NCBI GenBank assembly: GCA_020466095.1
Contig: CM035806.1
Span: 69,951,077 to 70,015,076, forward strand
Source of the DNA: Chlorops oryzae
Taxonomy: Eukaryota > Arthropoda > Insecta > Diptera > Chloropidae
Reading direction: 5' to 3'
DNA length: 64,000 nucleotides
Numbering within the stretch: the first letter of the stretch is position 1; every line of letters begins with the position of its first letter. Both the position numbers and the translations under genes were made by a program. The notes below the pieces were generated by a model. That model saw only the letters and a list, made by a program, of their open reading frames with translations, was not told the origin of the DNA and made no database searches. Of the stretch, positions 1 through 10,307 are shown one piece after another.

Positions 1-343
1 TCCTTAATGTTTTAACAATTTCCCGTGCTTTTTCAATGATACCCAAAGAATCGATCTTCCGCAAGAAATCCTTGACGGCCAGCTGCAAAGTGTGCGCAGC
101 GCATTTAATTGATTCAATGGCATGAATTTTAACATCTCTGAGCAACTTTTCATTGCTCATTGTATCTTCACAAATCTCTTCCGAACTATCGCTGAGCACC
201 TCTATAGCTTTAACCATATTCCTGCCATTGTCTGTCGTTATGCAATATATTTGGTTTTTCGCAATACCAAAGTCATCCAAAATAGCATGCACTTCAGTAC
301 TTAAATTTATCGCGGTGTGTTTTTTTGTTAGCTCAATCAATGT
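1..343 (-). pseudogene. hAT transposase (copy A), core fragment
   Basis: On the minus strand this reads without a stop from 343 to the window edge. It contains a short ITTDNGRNMVKAI-type block followed about 40 residues later by CAAHTLQLAVKDF. These are the catalytic-core blocks (second Asp and downstream CxxH-like region) of hAT transposases. It is the continuation of the pieces at 3651-3861 and 4623-4939, which lie in the same orientation and in N-to-C order. The protein is cut by two insertions and continues beyond position 1, so the copy cannot encode a working enzyme as assembled. The family is clear; the exact hAT lineage is not. Confidence 0.85.
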
Positions 344-360
344 CCAATAAACACAAAAAC

Positions 361-650
361 GACGACGATATCGTAACGATATCGAGACGAATTCGAGAAA
401 ACCGAATTTCTCGATATCGCGATTTAGGCTCGCGACGATATCGAGACGAGTTCGAGAAGATAGAATTTCTCAATATCGTAATTTTGGTGTCGCGAAGATA
501 TGGAGACGAGTTCGCGAAAATCAAATTTCTCGATATCGTAATTTTGGCCTCGCGAAGATATCGAGACGAGTTCGTGAAAATCAAATTTCTCAATATCGTG
601 ATTTTGGCCTCGCAAAGATATCGAGACGAAACATTTTTAGCCCAATAAAT
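361..650. repeat. 60-bp tandem array rich in ATATCGA palindromes
   Basis: Four to five imperfect copies with an exact 60-bp period, each carrying a core like CGCGAAGATATCGAGACGAG, a TTCGNGAAAATCAAATTTCT block and an ATTTTGGCCTC junction. The array lies inside the left arm of the foldback composite. Because 60 is a multiple of three, it leaves long open frames on both strands that are repetitive and not genes. Confidence 0.85.
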
Positions 651-777
651 ACAAAAACGAAGATTATATCGCCACAAATTTGTAACGAATTTGAGAAAAA
701 CGAAATCCTAGAAAGTAGTTTAGTGAACTCGTTTTGAACTCGAAACACATAAGGGAAAAGAAGAAAAATAAGTTGGA

Positions 778-911
778 CCTAATAAACACAAAAACGATAA
801 CGAGTTCGAATCGAATTCGAATCGAATTCGTAGAGCGCGAATCGCATTAAACGAATTCGAATCGAATTCGATTCGAACTCGTTAACGTTTTTGTGTTTAT
901 TTGTTTATTGG
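778..911. repeat. Perfect-looking palindromic foldback (GAATTCGAATCGAATTCG core)
   Basis: The segment starts with AATAAACACAAAAACGATAACGAG and ends with its inverse around 880-905. Between the arms are alternating GAATTCGAATCGAATTCG blocks. It can fold into one long hairpin. It looks like a short, self-contained member of the same foldback family as the surrounding composite. Confidence 0.7.
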
Positions 912-1031
912 GTACGAAACTTTAATTCTCGAAGGTAGTTTTGTTAATTTGTTTCCAAATCGGAAGGCATTCGAGGTAAATATAGAATCAAGCTAAACTT
1001 ATAAACGAAAAAAAGTCATTCAGTTCAATTT

Positions 1032-1112
1032 GGCGAAGACGGCGTAATGGGTAAGCAGACTAGAAACATGACTAGAAATCAAGAGGTTCGGTATTCAAAT
1101 CCCACAGCCGGT
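1032..1112 (+). repeat. tRNA-like segment (probable tRNA-derived SINE or MITE cargo)
   Basis: An A-box-like stretch (GCGTAATGGGTAAG, from about 1052) and a B-box-like stretch (GGTATTCAAATCC, about 1090) have roughly tRNA spacing. The B box departs from the GGTTCRANNCC consensus and I could not draw a full acceptor stem, so this is not called a tRNA gene. A T-only run of over 30 bases follows at 1147-1179, as expected for a Pol III terminator or a SINE tail on the other strand. Confidence 0.45.
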
Positions 1113-1145
1113 GGATTCAAAAGCGTGGTTACCAGCAATAGAACC

Positions 1146-1180
<35 letters not shown>

Positions 1181-1540
1181 TAAACCGAAAGTAGTATTAT
1201 AATTAGGTGTGTGATTGGTTTCCCTGGGTTTTCATTTCCCTGGGGAAATACGATTCCCGGGAATTAAAATATGGTGTGATTGTTTTCCCGGGAATCGAAA
1301 AAGAACATTGAGCATGAAAGTTTACATTTTAGGCATTCAACTTACATTTTTTACTGAAGAAAGTAAATTTAAACAATATTTAAACGTAGCAAACTTCTTG
1401 TTATTCGATTTTGACAGCTTATTTGAGTGATGCCACCCTTTTGATACTAGCGAATACTGCCTTCTTTAGGTTTTTTAAGAGGTGTTAGGTTAGGTTACTT
1501 GGGCGGAGTTACATTTTTAATAATTTAAAACTTAAAGAAA

Positions 1541-3148
1541 AACAAGTGAAGAAGTTTACATCGGCTAAGCCGATTGCACACATACCTTTTCCTCAGCCTG
1601 AAATATGTTAAAACATTACCTTAACAAAAATTCCTACCGTTTTCGTTGTCTAGCTTGGATATCTATTTATACCTTATCTGTACTTCGATTTAGCTTCTAT
1701 AACTCGAGATTATTATTAAGCACAAAATTTTCGCGGATGGCGAGCATGGTCAAATTTTAACCGTTAGAGGACATTTTGTCTAGCTGCGAAATACTCAATT
1801 CAAAATAGTGAAAATAAAATGTTTGCGAATTTCGCGAATGGTGGTCATGGTCAAATTTTAACCGTTAGAGGACATTTTGTCTAGCTGCGAAATACTCAAT
1901 TTAAATAGTGAAAATCAAATTTTTGCGAATTTCGCGAATGGTGGTCATGGTCAAATTTTAACCGTTAGAGGACATTTTGTCTAGCTGCGAAAACCTGAAT
2001 TCTAAAGAGTGAAAATAAAATTTTTGCGAATTTCGCGATTGGTGGTCATGGTCAAATTTTAACCGTTAGAAGACATTTTGTCTAGCTGCGAAATACTCAA
2101 TTTAAAATAGTGAAAATCAAATTTTTGCGAATTTCGCGAATGGTGGTCATGGTCAAATTTTAACCGTTAGAGGACATTTTGTCTAGCTGCGAAAACCTCA
2201 ATTCAAAATAGTGAAAATAAAATTTTTGCGAATTTCGCGAATGGTGGTCATGGTCAAAATTTATCCCTTAGAGGACATTTTGTCTAGCTGCGAAAACCTC
2301 AATTCAAAATAGTGAAAATAAAATTTTTGCGAATTTCGCGAATGGTGGTCATGATCAAATTTTAACCGTTAGAGGACATTTTGTCTAGCTGCGAAAACCT
2401 CAATTGAAAATAGTGAAAATAAAATTTTTGCGAATTTCGCGAATGGTGGTCATGGGCAAATTTTAACCGTTAGAGGACATTTTGTCTAGCTGCGAAAACC
2501 TCAATTCAAAATAGTGAAAATAAATTTTTGCGAATTTCGCGAATGGTGGTCATGGTCAAAATTTAACCATAAGTGACGACTTTATTTGGCGGCAAAATAC
2601 ACAACCAGAAGAAGCAAAAAAAAAATCATTTTTGTATTCAGATATGAGAATAAGAGAAAGAGTGTTTTTTTCTAATGTGTAAGATGATGACCATAAATAT
2701 AGCGATGTCGCAATTTTTTTCAGCGAAAGCTTAAGTCTACATAGAAGCTATACACACACCAAATTTCAATAAGCTGGGATGTATAGTAAAAAAAGATATC
2801 CACGGAAAACGTTAAGAATCGTGATTTTTGAAACTTCTGAGCCACTTCCCACGACCCAAGAAGGGACTACGAAAAAAATTTGTATGCAGTTTTTCGGACA
2901 TTTACCTGGTTCAAATCCATGCCAAATTTCAATATGATATCTTTCATGCCTTAGGAGTAAATTACGAAAAACTAAAGTGTGACCGACAGACAGACAGACA
3001 GACAGACAGGCAGACATGGCTAGATCGATTCCTCTTGTCACCCTGATCAAGAATATATATATATGTCTATATCTATCGCGACTCTTTTGGTATGTTACAT
3101 ACTCCGTGCCAAACTTAATATACCCTTTCCTTCGGAAAAGGTATAATA
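1541..3148 (+). mobile_element. Helitron/Helentron-related non-autonomous element (DINE-1/HINE-like), copy A
   Basis: This repeat occurs four times in the window (also 54601-55909 plus, 52520-53378 minus, 56041-56981 minus). It starts AACAAGTGAAGAAGTTTACA with a small ATCGGC-TAA-GCCGAT hairpin. It carries a block of about 100-bp tandem repeats, a (GACA)n run, then GACATGGCTAGATCGA...GATCAAGAATATATATA...TTACATAC, and ends in a hairpin formed by TACCCTTTCC and GGAAAAGGTA. The GACA/GTCT microsatellite, the GATCAAGAATATATA block and the terminal hairpin recall DINE-1/INE-1 elements of flies, which are Helentron-associated. The family assignment is from memory of those motifs. Confidence 0.65.
1735..2575. 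repeat. About 100-bp tandem array inside Helitron-like copy A
   Basis: Eight to nine copies, with GTGGTCATGG recurring near 1841, 1941, 2042, 2143, 2244, 2345, 2446 and 2547. The unit runs from TTTTGCGAATTTCGCGAATG through AACCGTTAGAGGACATTTTG to AATAGTGAAAATAAAA. The same unit is present about five times in copy B (54790-55300) and about once in copy C (around 56680-56790), so copy number differs strongly between members. Confidence 0.9.
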
Positions 3149-3650
3149 ATTAAGTCGAAGACAAATCATAATTAAACAATCGAACGCTTTATTCTTTCAT
3201 AAAATGCTCAAAAGATTTAAATACGTGCTGTTTAATCGAAAATACAAGCAATTTCCCTACTATGGGAATTTGAATTACCCCTTTTTAAGGGAAAGTGGAA
3301 ATGAATCACACTTGTTAGGGAATTGAATTACCTTTCTCCGAGAAAGGGAAACCAATCACATACCTGAATAAGACTGTTATTTGAATTTTACATTATATAT
3401 AAAAATTAATGATTTTTGTTGCTAATCGTCCGTTAACGATTCGAGAGCGATGAAAATCTCGATTCGCTAGCGATTCGAGTTAAGGCTCGTTAAGGATTCG
3501 AGAACGATGAAAATCTCGATTCGCTAATGATAAGTGACTCTCTCACGATATCGAAATCGTCTCGATATCGTCTCGAATTATCGTCGCGAAACATTTTTAA
3601 GAGAAAACGATATTGCCTCGATATCGTTACGATATCGTTGTGTTTATTGG

Positions 3651-3861
3651 GTGCTTGTCATTGTAGTATTGAACATTTACGCCTAAAACTGATCGATTTT
3701 GTCTAGTGGCGGTGTCCATTTTTAAACAAACTATTTTACCTTTCAGCATATTTTGAACGCTTGTTTTTATTACATCATACTTTTCAGTTATCAACGACAT
3801 GACGTTATTTGATGTTACTGGATTCATATTCAGGCCAGCAAAAATCTGCTCGGTAAGAGTC
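3651..3861 (-). pseudogene. hAT transposase (copy A), N-proximal segment
   Basis: The minus-strand frame contains KGKIVCLKMDTATRQNRSVLG, close to the first catalytic-Asp region of hAT transposases (a strand with D followed by a conserved NRSxLG block). It sits between two insertions. Towards 3650 the frame runs into the foldback composite and towards 3862 into the TTA duplication of the Harbinger-like MITE. It belongs with 1-343 and 4623-4939. Confidence 0.8.
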
Positions 3862-3864
3862 TTA

Positions 3865-4619
3865 TGCTATGTTCTCACTAGGCCGGGTTAGGGTTATCGG
3901 CGAAACCCAGGGTTTCAAATGTCAAAACGCATATAAAAAAAATCATCTAACCCGAAAATAAACCCCGGTTAAAATTTAACTCTGAGGTTAGCGCAGAGTT
4001 GCATTTGAAAATTTCAGTTACATTTGCTAACACCGAATACAAAAACCGGGTAAAAATTTAATACGACACTGGCAGGAAGCTTTCACGTGCAGAAAATGAG
4101 TGGGGAAGGATGCACGTATTTGGATATGTAAATTTTAATCACAGTTCGTGGAACGTTTTGTGATGCCGCTTTCACTATTAGCTCCATTAATCTTTTTTTT
4201 TTCCTGCGGATATTGCAATGGTCTTCTAATATTATTGCTTCCAATATTCCTTTGGCTTTTTCAGCCTCTTTAAACATTTCTAATAAAGCAAATTCCATTT
4301 TAATTTTCAATTTCTCGATGATATAGTATATCAGATATACCTTGCGCAATTTTTATATTTCAAACTCCCAAGCCGGACATTATCGCATGCATGTAATGAA
4401 AACAGCGGCCATCTCCCAACAAACTTCATTAACAGTTAGGGTTAGTAATGCGAGTATCCGCAGTATGAATTTTCACCACTTCGGAGGTAGTGCAGATGTA
4501 GTGAACTTTCCGGCTGGGTCATATGAGGTTAGTAAACCTTAACTCGCTCGAAGCTGATATGAACGCTTTGAGTTAAAGTATCGGGTTAAGAACTTAACCC
4601 CTATAGTGAGAACATAGCA
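3865..4619. mobile_element. PIF/Harbinger-like MITE, copy 1, TSD TTA
   Basis: It is 755 bp with 16-bp perfect inverted ends TGCTATGTTCTCACTA, flanked by TTA on both sides (3862-3864, 4620-4622). A three-base TWA duplication is the hallmark of PIF/Harbinger. A second copy of nearly the same length is at 58064-58820, also with TTA. Both copies share an internal minus-strand open segment (4083-4349 here) that looks like a remnant of a longer protein I could not identify. It interrupts the hAT copy A transposase. Confidence 0.85.
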
Positions 4620-4622
4620 TTA

Positions 4623-4939
4623 AACGACTTCGAGTCCAGTATACAAAAAGGCATTTTCTCTACAGTGACTAGTTCCACGCAAGCCTCTTTTACATCACGT
4701 TCAGAAAAGTTCACAAAAAACTTTTTTTTTTTTGGTACAACTTCATCCATTTGTTGTTGCTCCAATTCTCTTTGGTAAAATTCATTGTGTTTTTCTTGCA
4801 AGTGCCTTTTTAAATTGGATAAATAATTTCCTTGAAATTGTGCCTTGCATATTTTGCATTCCCACGAATTTTTCGTGTCGCAAAATATAAAAAACTCTCT
4901 TACAAAAATGTCGCGTTTTCGTCCCATTTTAATTATCAA
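4623..4939 (-). pseudogene. hAT transposase (copy A), N-terminal BED zinc finger
   Basis: The minus-strand start reads MGRKRDIFVREFF followed by a BED-type finger: W-E-C-x2-C, then about 18 residues later H-x4-H in LKRHLQEKHNEF. BED fingers are the usual N-terminal DNA-binding domain of hAT transposases. A PKKKKF basic patch follows. The frame then enters the MITE at 4619, and the transposase resumes at 3861. Upstream, near 5030-5050, CAGATAAGGCCTGATGC on the minus strand could be the hAT terminal repeat, but its partner end is outside the window. Confidence 0.8.
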
Positions 4940-5059
4940 AGAAAAATTACTTAGCCCGGAAAATAGCGATATTTTTGGAAGGCAAAAAACTTTTAAAATT
5001 ATAAGTCATAGCACGCTATTAGCTATACACAGCATCAGGCCTTATCTGGATTAAAGTGG

Positions 5060-5350
5060 TAATATATGTAAGAGTTTTATTTTTCTGAGTAAAAAAATAA
5101 CTCAAAAACTAATTTTTATCTTCTAAGCAAAAAATAAAACTCTAAAAGCAATTTTTATGTTCTGAGTAAAAATTAAAACTCTTAGAATAAGTTTTATCTT
5201 CTGAGTAAAAAATAAAAGTCAAAAATTAATTGTTATTTCCTCATCAAAAAATAAAACTCTAAGAATAAGTTTTATCTTCTGAGTAAAAAATAAAACTCAA
5301 AAAATAAATGTTATCTTCTGATTAAAATAATAAAACTCTTAAAATAACAC
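5060..5350. repeat. AT-rich tandem repeat, unit about 50-55 bp
   Basis: Five or more diverged units built on ATAAAACTCTNAGAATAAG, TTTTATCTTCTGAGTAAAAA. There is no coding content. It resembles internally repetitive MITE or minisatellite DNA. Confidence 0.75.
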
Positions 5351-5805
5351 TTAAATTGTAATTTTTAAAATATATCTTATAACAGTTATGGTCCCTGAAA
5401 AAAACAGATGTGGACGGTGGACTCAAAAACTCAAGATGCATCCCAGAAACTTTCACCTGCTCTCAAACAAATTCAACAACCATCATCCAGTGAATCATTC
5501 ACAACTTAGTTACCTTTATCCCCATATAAAATTTAATACCAGAACTTTCTAATAACTCAACTTTCATCCCATAAAGCTTTTGTCAAATTAATTTACATCC
5601 CTGAAGCTTTCTGCATACTTAACCCTTTCACACCTGTTCACGCGAAAATTGTAAATGGAGCTTTAAATTTGAATCTTTAAAATGCAATCTCGAGTCGTGC
5701 AACAAAATTGCAACTCTAGCTTGGATCTTGAAACTTTGAATTGCAACCTTGTTCATACGTTTCTTGTCATTTTGACAAAAGCTCTTTTTGTCTCACTCAC
5801 TCACT
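5351..5805. other. No recognisable feature
   Basis: Moderately AT-rich unique-looking sequence. Short open frames exist, including one starting at 5682, but they run into the hAT-type MITE at 5806 and have no recognisable motif. Confidence 0.6.
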
Positions 5806-6240
5806 CAGCGTTCGGACTACGGAAATCCCATTTCGTACTAAAAGATCGCAAAAATCGGAGTAGAAATGAAATTTTGGGTAGTAAATTGGAATTTCTCATT
5901 TTCGCACCAAAAAAAACAAGGTCAACAATTTATTTCAAGCAAACATTTACAACTTACATTTACATATTACTTACATTTTTTATCCCCATTAGTCAAGATA
6001 TACCCTGTAGTAAACGAGCGGTCAGTTTGCAAAATAGGACCCACCTTAGGTGAGACTGTTAGCAACTAGACCATAAAAACTATGGAGCACGTCTACCTAA
6101 GGTCGACCTCTATAGGTCTCACCGCTGACTGTTCCGTAAGAGATCGAGGGGCGGTGAGTTCATTTTTTTTTTGTACTCTTGCTGTGCGGTTGTTGTTGTC
6201 TGCTTTAAGTTCGCATTCTGATCGACGTACCGTCAAGAGT

Positions 6241-6313
6241 TGATTAGCGTAAAGGGTAAGACTCTCGCTGAGCAACCACGTAGATCGAGGTTCGATCCCT
6301 GGCTCGGTTGGAC
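6241..6313 (+). repeat. tRNA-like segment inside MITE
   Basis: A-box-like TTAGCGTAAAGGGTAAGA and a perfect B box GGTTCGATCCC (6289-6299) lie at tRNA-like spacing, followed by a T-run at 6315-6325. The D- and T-arm sequences look tRNA-like, but I could not pair a convincing acceptor stem, so a working tRNA gene is unlikely. Confidence 0.5.
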
Positions 6314-6563
6314 ATTTTTTTTTCTTCTCTATTGCCTAAGGTTTTTTTATGTTCATATTTTAATAAATTTTTTTATTAGTTAATTTTGAAAAATAAAAAA
6401 TTTTTTCTTTGATATGTAAGTATTTTTGCATATTAAAATTTTTTTTTTAAGTATTTATTTTTCAATTGAAAATTTTTTGCTATGAAAAATTCTATTTTAT
6501 TTCACAAAAACTTGAGCAACCAAAAACTCAAGTCAGCATTTTGATCAACATATTAAATTTCCT

Positions 6564-6640
6564 TGTTTAGCGTAATGGTTAAGACGCAGACTTACCAATC
6601 CAGAGATCAGTGGTTCAAGGTTCGTTCGAGACGAGAAAAT
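6564..6640 (+). repeat. Second tRNA-like segment inside MITE
   Basis: A-box-like TTTAGCGTAATGGTTAAG, then GGTTCAAGGTTCG (6612-6624) as a damaged B box. The A box is close to that of the segment at 6241, so the two are probably related by duplication inside the MITE. Confidence 0.4.
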
Positions 6641-7203
6641 TTAAAAAAAACATAACTATTTAAACAAAAAGATTTAAAAAATAAAAACAAAAAATAAACA
6701 AAATAAAAACAAGAAGAAGAAAAAAACAAAAATTAAAAATTTTTTTTTCATAAATTAACAAAATCGTCAATTGACCTCCAACTCACCCAAAACGTCTCAC
6801 CGTGGGTGAGTCTTACATGCACTACCCTCTTTCTAATGTAGGCCCCATGTTAAAGAGGTGAGTTGAACGCATGTAAGAGTAAATTATGTGGGGACTAGTT
6901 GTGGTCTTTTTGAGGTGCACCATAGGTGAGTAGGGGGTGAGTCTCAATTACTGCAGGGTAGATACAGAGACATCTGTATGGAAAACAAATTGTTTGCGAA
7001 CGAGGGAACACACAAAACTCGTTCTCATACAGTTATCATTACGTCTAAATCGCGACATAGACAAAATTGTTTTGAGTTTGGTGAAGTGAAACAATCGGAG
7101 TAGATTTCAGGTAAGGAGTAGTGGCGGAGTAGATGTCAAAAATTTTTTAAAAAACGGAGAAGATCTACTCCGACCGGGGTATAGTCCGAACGCTGGTCTC
7201 ACT

Positions 7204-8079
7204 CTTAGTCCGAAGTCAGACATACCTAAAACCATATAGTTTAATAAATTTATTTATGCACATCAATATCTTATCGTGTATTTAATCATATGTAACAAGA
7301 CGAGCTTTGAGCAATGTTGTTTTCGTTAAATTCCAGCACCATAAAAAATGACCAATTTTGAATGTGTACTATCTTAAGCTTTTGGAGCAGTTCAGTATGA
7401 CAAACAATAAAAAATGTTTCCTTACTGAGAAATAATAAGTCCCGCATCATTATCGTTTTTCTCAGATTGGCATTGGCCCCGTTGAAGACTTTAGAAAAAT
7501 ATTTCCCAATTTTTCTATGGTCCATTACCTTGTTGAGATAAAACTTCACGGCTGAGGTGAAAAAGTTTCCCCTTTTGAAAATAAGTGCGTCTGATAATGG
7601 ATGTTTTTTCTGTCAGAGGTAAGATTAACCCCTAAAATGCAGAAAACCTTTTTCTTTCTAAAAACAGTTTTTGTTTTAGAAATTTTTTTATGTGTCGAGA
7701 TAAGGTTTTGTGACCTTTGGAAGAAAGGTGCAACTTTGAAAATAAATAATAAGTACTAATTTTTTTAGCTTTGAGGCTTAAAAAGAATTTATGTTACATT
7801 TTAATATATTTTTAAGCTTGAATGCTTGCATCCGCGGACATTTTAACTGCTCGGCCCTTTCAACATAATGAGTTTTGCACACATACACACGTCGCAGATA
7901 CACGATTCATGCCATGATTTCTAAAATTTTCGAAAATTCGTGTCAGTGGCTGAATATACACTTAGGCGATTGCCCAACTTTCGGCGACAGAGAGACGCAA
8001 AGACGTGAGGGGTAGCTTGTCTAATTTTTGCCCAGCGAAAAAGCCGCACCAAAAAATGTACGTGTGAAAAACCAATTGG
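7204..8079. other. No recognisable gene; one unexplained minus-strand ORF
   Basis: An 87-codon minus-strand ORF (7286-7549) begins MKFYLNKVMDHRK. I do not recognise any domain in it and it has no visible splice or promoter context. The rest of the stretch is AT-rich, without repeats that I can pair. Confidence 0.4.
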
Positions 8080-8306
8080 ACTACCCAGCAAAATCTGCTT
8101 CGAATTGTTACCAACACAAATGCAAGTATTTTGATGTTCACTCACACATGCGATTTCCAACGTGCAAGAGAGGGACAGCTGCTATAAGTACACAAAATGT
8201 TTTCGAAAAAAGTTCCCGATGCCCATTTAGATTTACCAAGAGACATTCCTGGAAAAATTCCGAGAAGATTTGGAAAATTTACCAGAAACGTGATTTGCTG
8301 GGTAGT
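8080..8306. mobile_element. Short MITE, ends ACTACCCAGCAAA, copy 1
   Basis: A 227-bp element with inverted ends ACTACCCAGCAAA / TTTGCTGGGTAGT. A related copy in the opposite orientation is at 59049-59275, sharing most of the interior (for example AAGAGACATTCCTGGAAAAA). A further ACTACCCAGCAAAC end occurs at about 8378. The open frame 8028-8447 runs across it and is not a gene. Confidence 0.7.
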
Positions 8307-8734
8307 GTACGGGTAAATTTCCAATTTTTGGTGTGGGTAATTTTTAGACAAGTGTACATCCACTCAGTGTGCTGCACACTACCCAGCAAACATTATGACT
8401 CTTTTAAGACTAATTTCATACTAAAAAATTTGAGCCCAATAGTATAATTTGAGCTTCATTTATAGTCCAAAAAGATAGTTTTTTTGTTCGAGAAGGGCAA
8501 ATGATTTAAAGTAGCGATGACCAGCAGAGCTGCACATTTCGAGCAGCGCGGGCATGGCGAGCTAGCCGTAAAATCAAACGAACAAGTATAGCTGTATGTG
8601 TGAGTTTGAACGAACAGACAAAAATGTGTGAATCAGCACCAATAAGTAAAAGTCTTATCAAACAGTGGGGCAAACATGGCTAATCGCAACTTTATTTCAA
8701 TAAAGAGTTTAAAATTTTATTTATTGTGTTGTTT

Positions 8735-10307
8735 GTTTTCAAGATGTTTGGATTCGTTTGTTAGTTAATATTTCATTGATATCAGGCTCGATATTTTGTG
8801 TTGCGGCTAGAATCATTATAGCTGACATATTGCTATCGGCCAGCCGATTTCTTAAACATGATTTGTTAAGCTTCATTTTTGAGAAGAACTGCTCTCAGGT
8901 ATACGTGCTGCCGAACATTGCGACTATTCTTGCTGCAAAATCCCGTATATTAGGAAAATCAGGTTCACTGGGTCGCCGATAAAATTCCACGCAAGTCATG
9001 TCCTTGTATTCACTCCTTAAACGTGTGTCACACTGCAGGTCCAATAACTCCAGTTTTAAGTCCTGTGGTGCGTAATAAGGATCAACATGGAATGGGTTAG
9101 CGAAGATTTCAAGGTCTGGCTTAAGAGCTTCAAGCTCCGCAAATCTTTCCCCAAATATACTTATCAGATTTGCAATTTCGGGAATGTATCTGCCAACGTC
9201 TATGCGGCTAAATTCTGACAGTTTTTGTTAGCAAGGAAAGAAACTGAAATTCATTTGACCAAGCTCCCGGCTCCAAAGATCTAATTTTCTTTTAAAAGAC
9301 TCAATCGAATCTTTCATATTATAAATAAGCTTATCACGACCCATCAATGCGAGGTTTAAGGTATTAAAATGTTCCGTCATGTCTGTCATGAATCCTAGAT
9401 CCGCTACACAGATGGGATCCATCAATTGAGTGCAAGGTATTCTCTTTTCTACCTTGAATAGAATAGAGAAATAGAACGAATTAAGTTATAATTTTTCATG
9501 AACTTAATTTGTATTTATTACATATTTTCACTTTAAAGTCAATGTGCTAAAAAGTATGGTTGAATAACTTACTAAAAATGCATGTATATGCTCGCGTAAT
9601 TCAAAGAATCTTTCTAGAGTTGCTCCACGACTCAACCAGCGAACTTCGCAGTAATATGGAACGAACTTAACAACAACGGACATCACATTCTGTAACGCAA
9701 AAGATTTTGCACACAATGCTTCTTGGTGAATGAAGCAATGTATTGCAACGAAATTTTTGCAGACATTTTCAGCTTTTAGTCTTTGTCGAACAAGAGCGAT
9801 TAGCCCCGCGTTACATTCAGTCATCGCTCTAGCTCCATCAGTCGCAATACACACAACTTTTTTCCATGGCAAGCCCATCTTTTCAACGCAGTCGTCAAGA
9901 CATTTGAAAATGTCTGCCGCTGTCGTTTTCCCTTTCATTGGCACGATATCCAAAAGCTCCTCAGTGATGTTTAATTGAATATCTACACCACGTACAAAGA
10001 TCGCTAATTGCGCAATATCGGAAACGTCTGTACTTTCGTCGCGTGCTAAGGATATTGCAATAAAGGTATTAATTTTTTCCACAAGCTTCTTTTCGACGTT
10101 CTCTGCTATTTCCTGTACACGTCTGGATATTGTTGGTCGTGAAAGGCTTATTCCCTCATATAAGTGTAGATCCCCTTTTGAAACATTTTTAACAGCATTA
10201 AGTATGCACGACTTCACAAACTCGCCGTCGCTGAATGCGTGATTCTCTCGAGCTAACTTAAGCGCTATCTCGTAAATAGTACGGACTGCAGCAATATTAG
10301 AGGATTC
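8735..10307 (-). pseudogene. hAT element B transposase, exons 2 and 3
   Basis: Exon 2 (10307-9573) carries SRPTISRRVQEIAENVE, then LARDESTDVSDIAQL and CIATDGARAMTECNAGLI, the DESTD and TDGARAM blocks of ZBED5/GTF2IRD2-type hAT proteins. A GTAAGT donor after 9573 and an acceptor before 9452 mark an intron of about 120 bp. Exon 3 (9452-8735) holds the C-terminal dimerisation region (MFGSTYT, EQFFSKMKLNK). Exon 3 has at least two in-frame stops: TAA near 9229, and TGA just after MFGSTYT where a Cys is normal. It is therefore a dead gene. The N-terminal exon is at 16101-16250. Confidence 0.85.

Larger units (their letters stand above)
1205..3365. mobile_element. TIR element, ends AGGTNTGTGATTGGTTTCCC
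   Basis: The left end AGGTGTGTGATTGGTTTCCC and the reverse complement of the right end AGGTATGTGATTGGTTTCCC match at 19 of 20 bases. Just inside both ends are further inverted GGGAA/TTCCC motifs (1225-1300 and 3245-3345). It has no coding sequence of its own that I can recognise. It is inserted in the foldback composite and was in turn entered by the Helitron-like copy at 1541-3148. A target-site duplication is not obvious. Confidence 0.65.
344..3650. mobile_element. Foldback-like composite insertion with CCAATAAACACAA ends
   Basis: The left end CCAATAAACACAAAAACG and the right end, reverse-complemented (CCAATAAACACAACG), are inverted and both lead into ATATCGTAACGATATC. Related copies of the terminal motif also occur inside, at about 641, 778 and 880-911, in both orientations, so several foldback units are stacked. 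The insertion separates two parts of the hAT copy A transposase. I could not find a clean target-site duplication, so a deletion or rearrangement at one end is possible. It encloses a tandem array, a tRNA-like segment, a second TIR element and a Helitron-like copy, listed separately. Confidence 0.6.
6001..6960. mobile_element. MITE with TACCCTGYAGTAA ends, TSD GATA
   Basis: It starts TACCCTGTAGTAAACGAG and ends CTCAATTACTGCAGGGTA, flanked by GATA on each side (5997-6000 and 6961-6964). Inside are many GGTGAG/CTCACC motifs in both orientations and two tRNA-like segments. Its CCCTG(C/T)AG ends resemble those of the element at 43292-44131, which also contains a tRNA-like segment, so the two probably belong to one family. 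I cannot assign a superfamily. Confidence 0.7.
5806..7195. mobile_element. hAT-type MITE, ends CAGCGTTCGGACTA
   Basis: Inverted ends CAGCGTTCGGACTA / TAGTCCGAACGCTG with the CAG start typical of hAT elements. The eight bases after the right end are GTCTCACT and those before the left end are CACTCACT. This is a 6/8 match inside a CACT microsatellite, and the right copy fits the hAT target consensus NTNTNANN. The ends are followed inside by inverted GGAGTAGA motifs. It has no transposase. A second MITE (6001-6960) sits inside it. Confidence 0.65.

Noticed and set aside
325..677. Overlapping ORFs of over 100 codons on both strands
   Set aside because: They are the 60-bp tandem repeat read in frame; the period is a multiple of three and the peptides are internally repetitive.
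2766..3050. ORFs on both strands at the (GACA)n region, and the same at 55574-55966 and 56006-56398
   Set aside because: They are readings of the Helitron-like repeat, with TDRQTDRQ or SVCLSVCL runs from the microsatellite, and are not proteins.
6241..6313. True tRNA gene
   Set aside because: A and B boxes are present, but the acceptor stem does not pair, it lies in a MITE, and related damaged copies are nearby.
8028..8447. 139-codon ORF
   Set aside because: It crosses the boundaries of the short MITE 8080-8306, and a second copy of that MITE sits at 59049 in another context.
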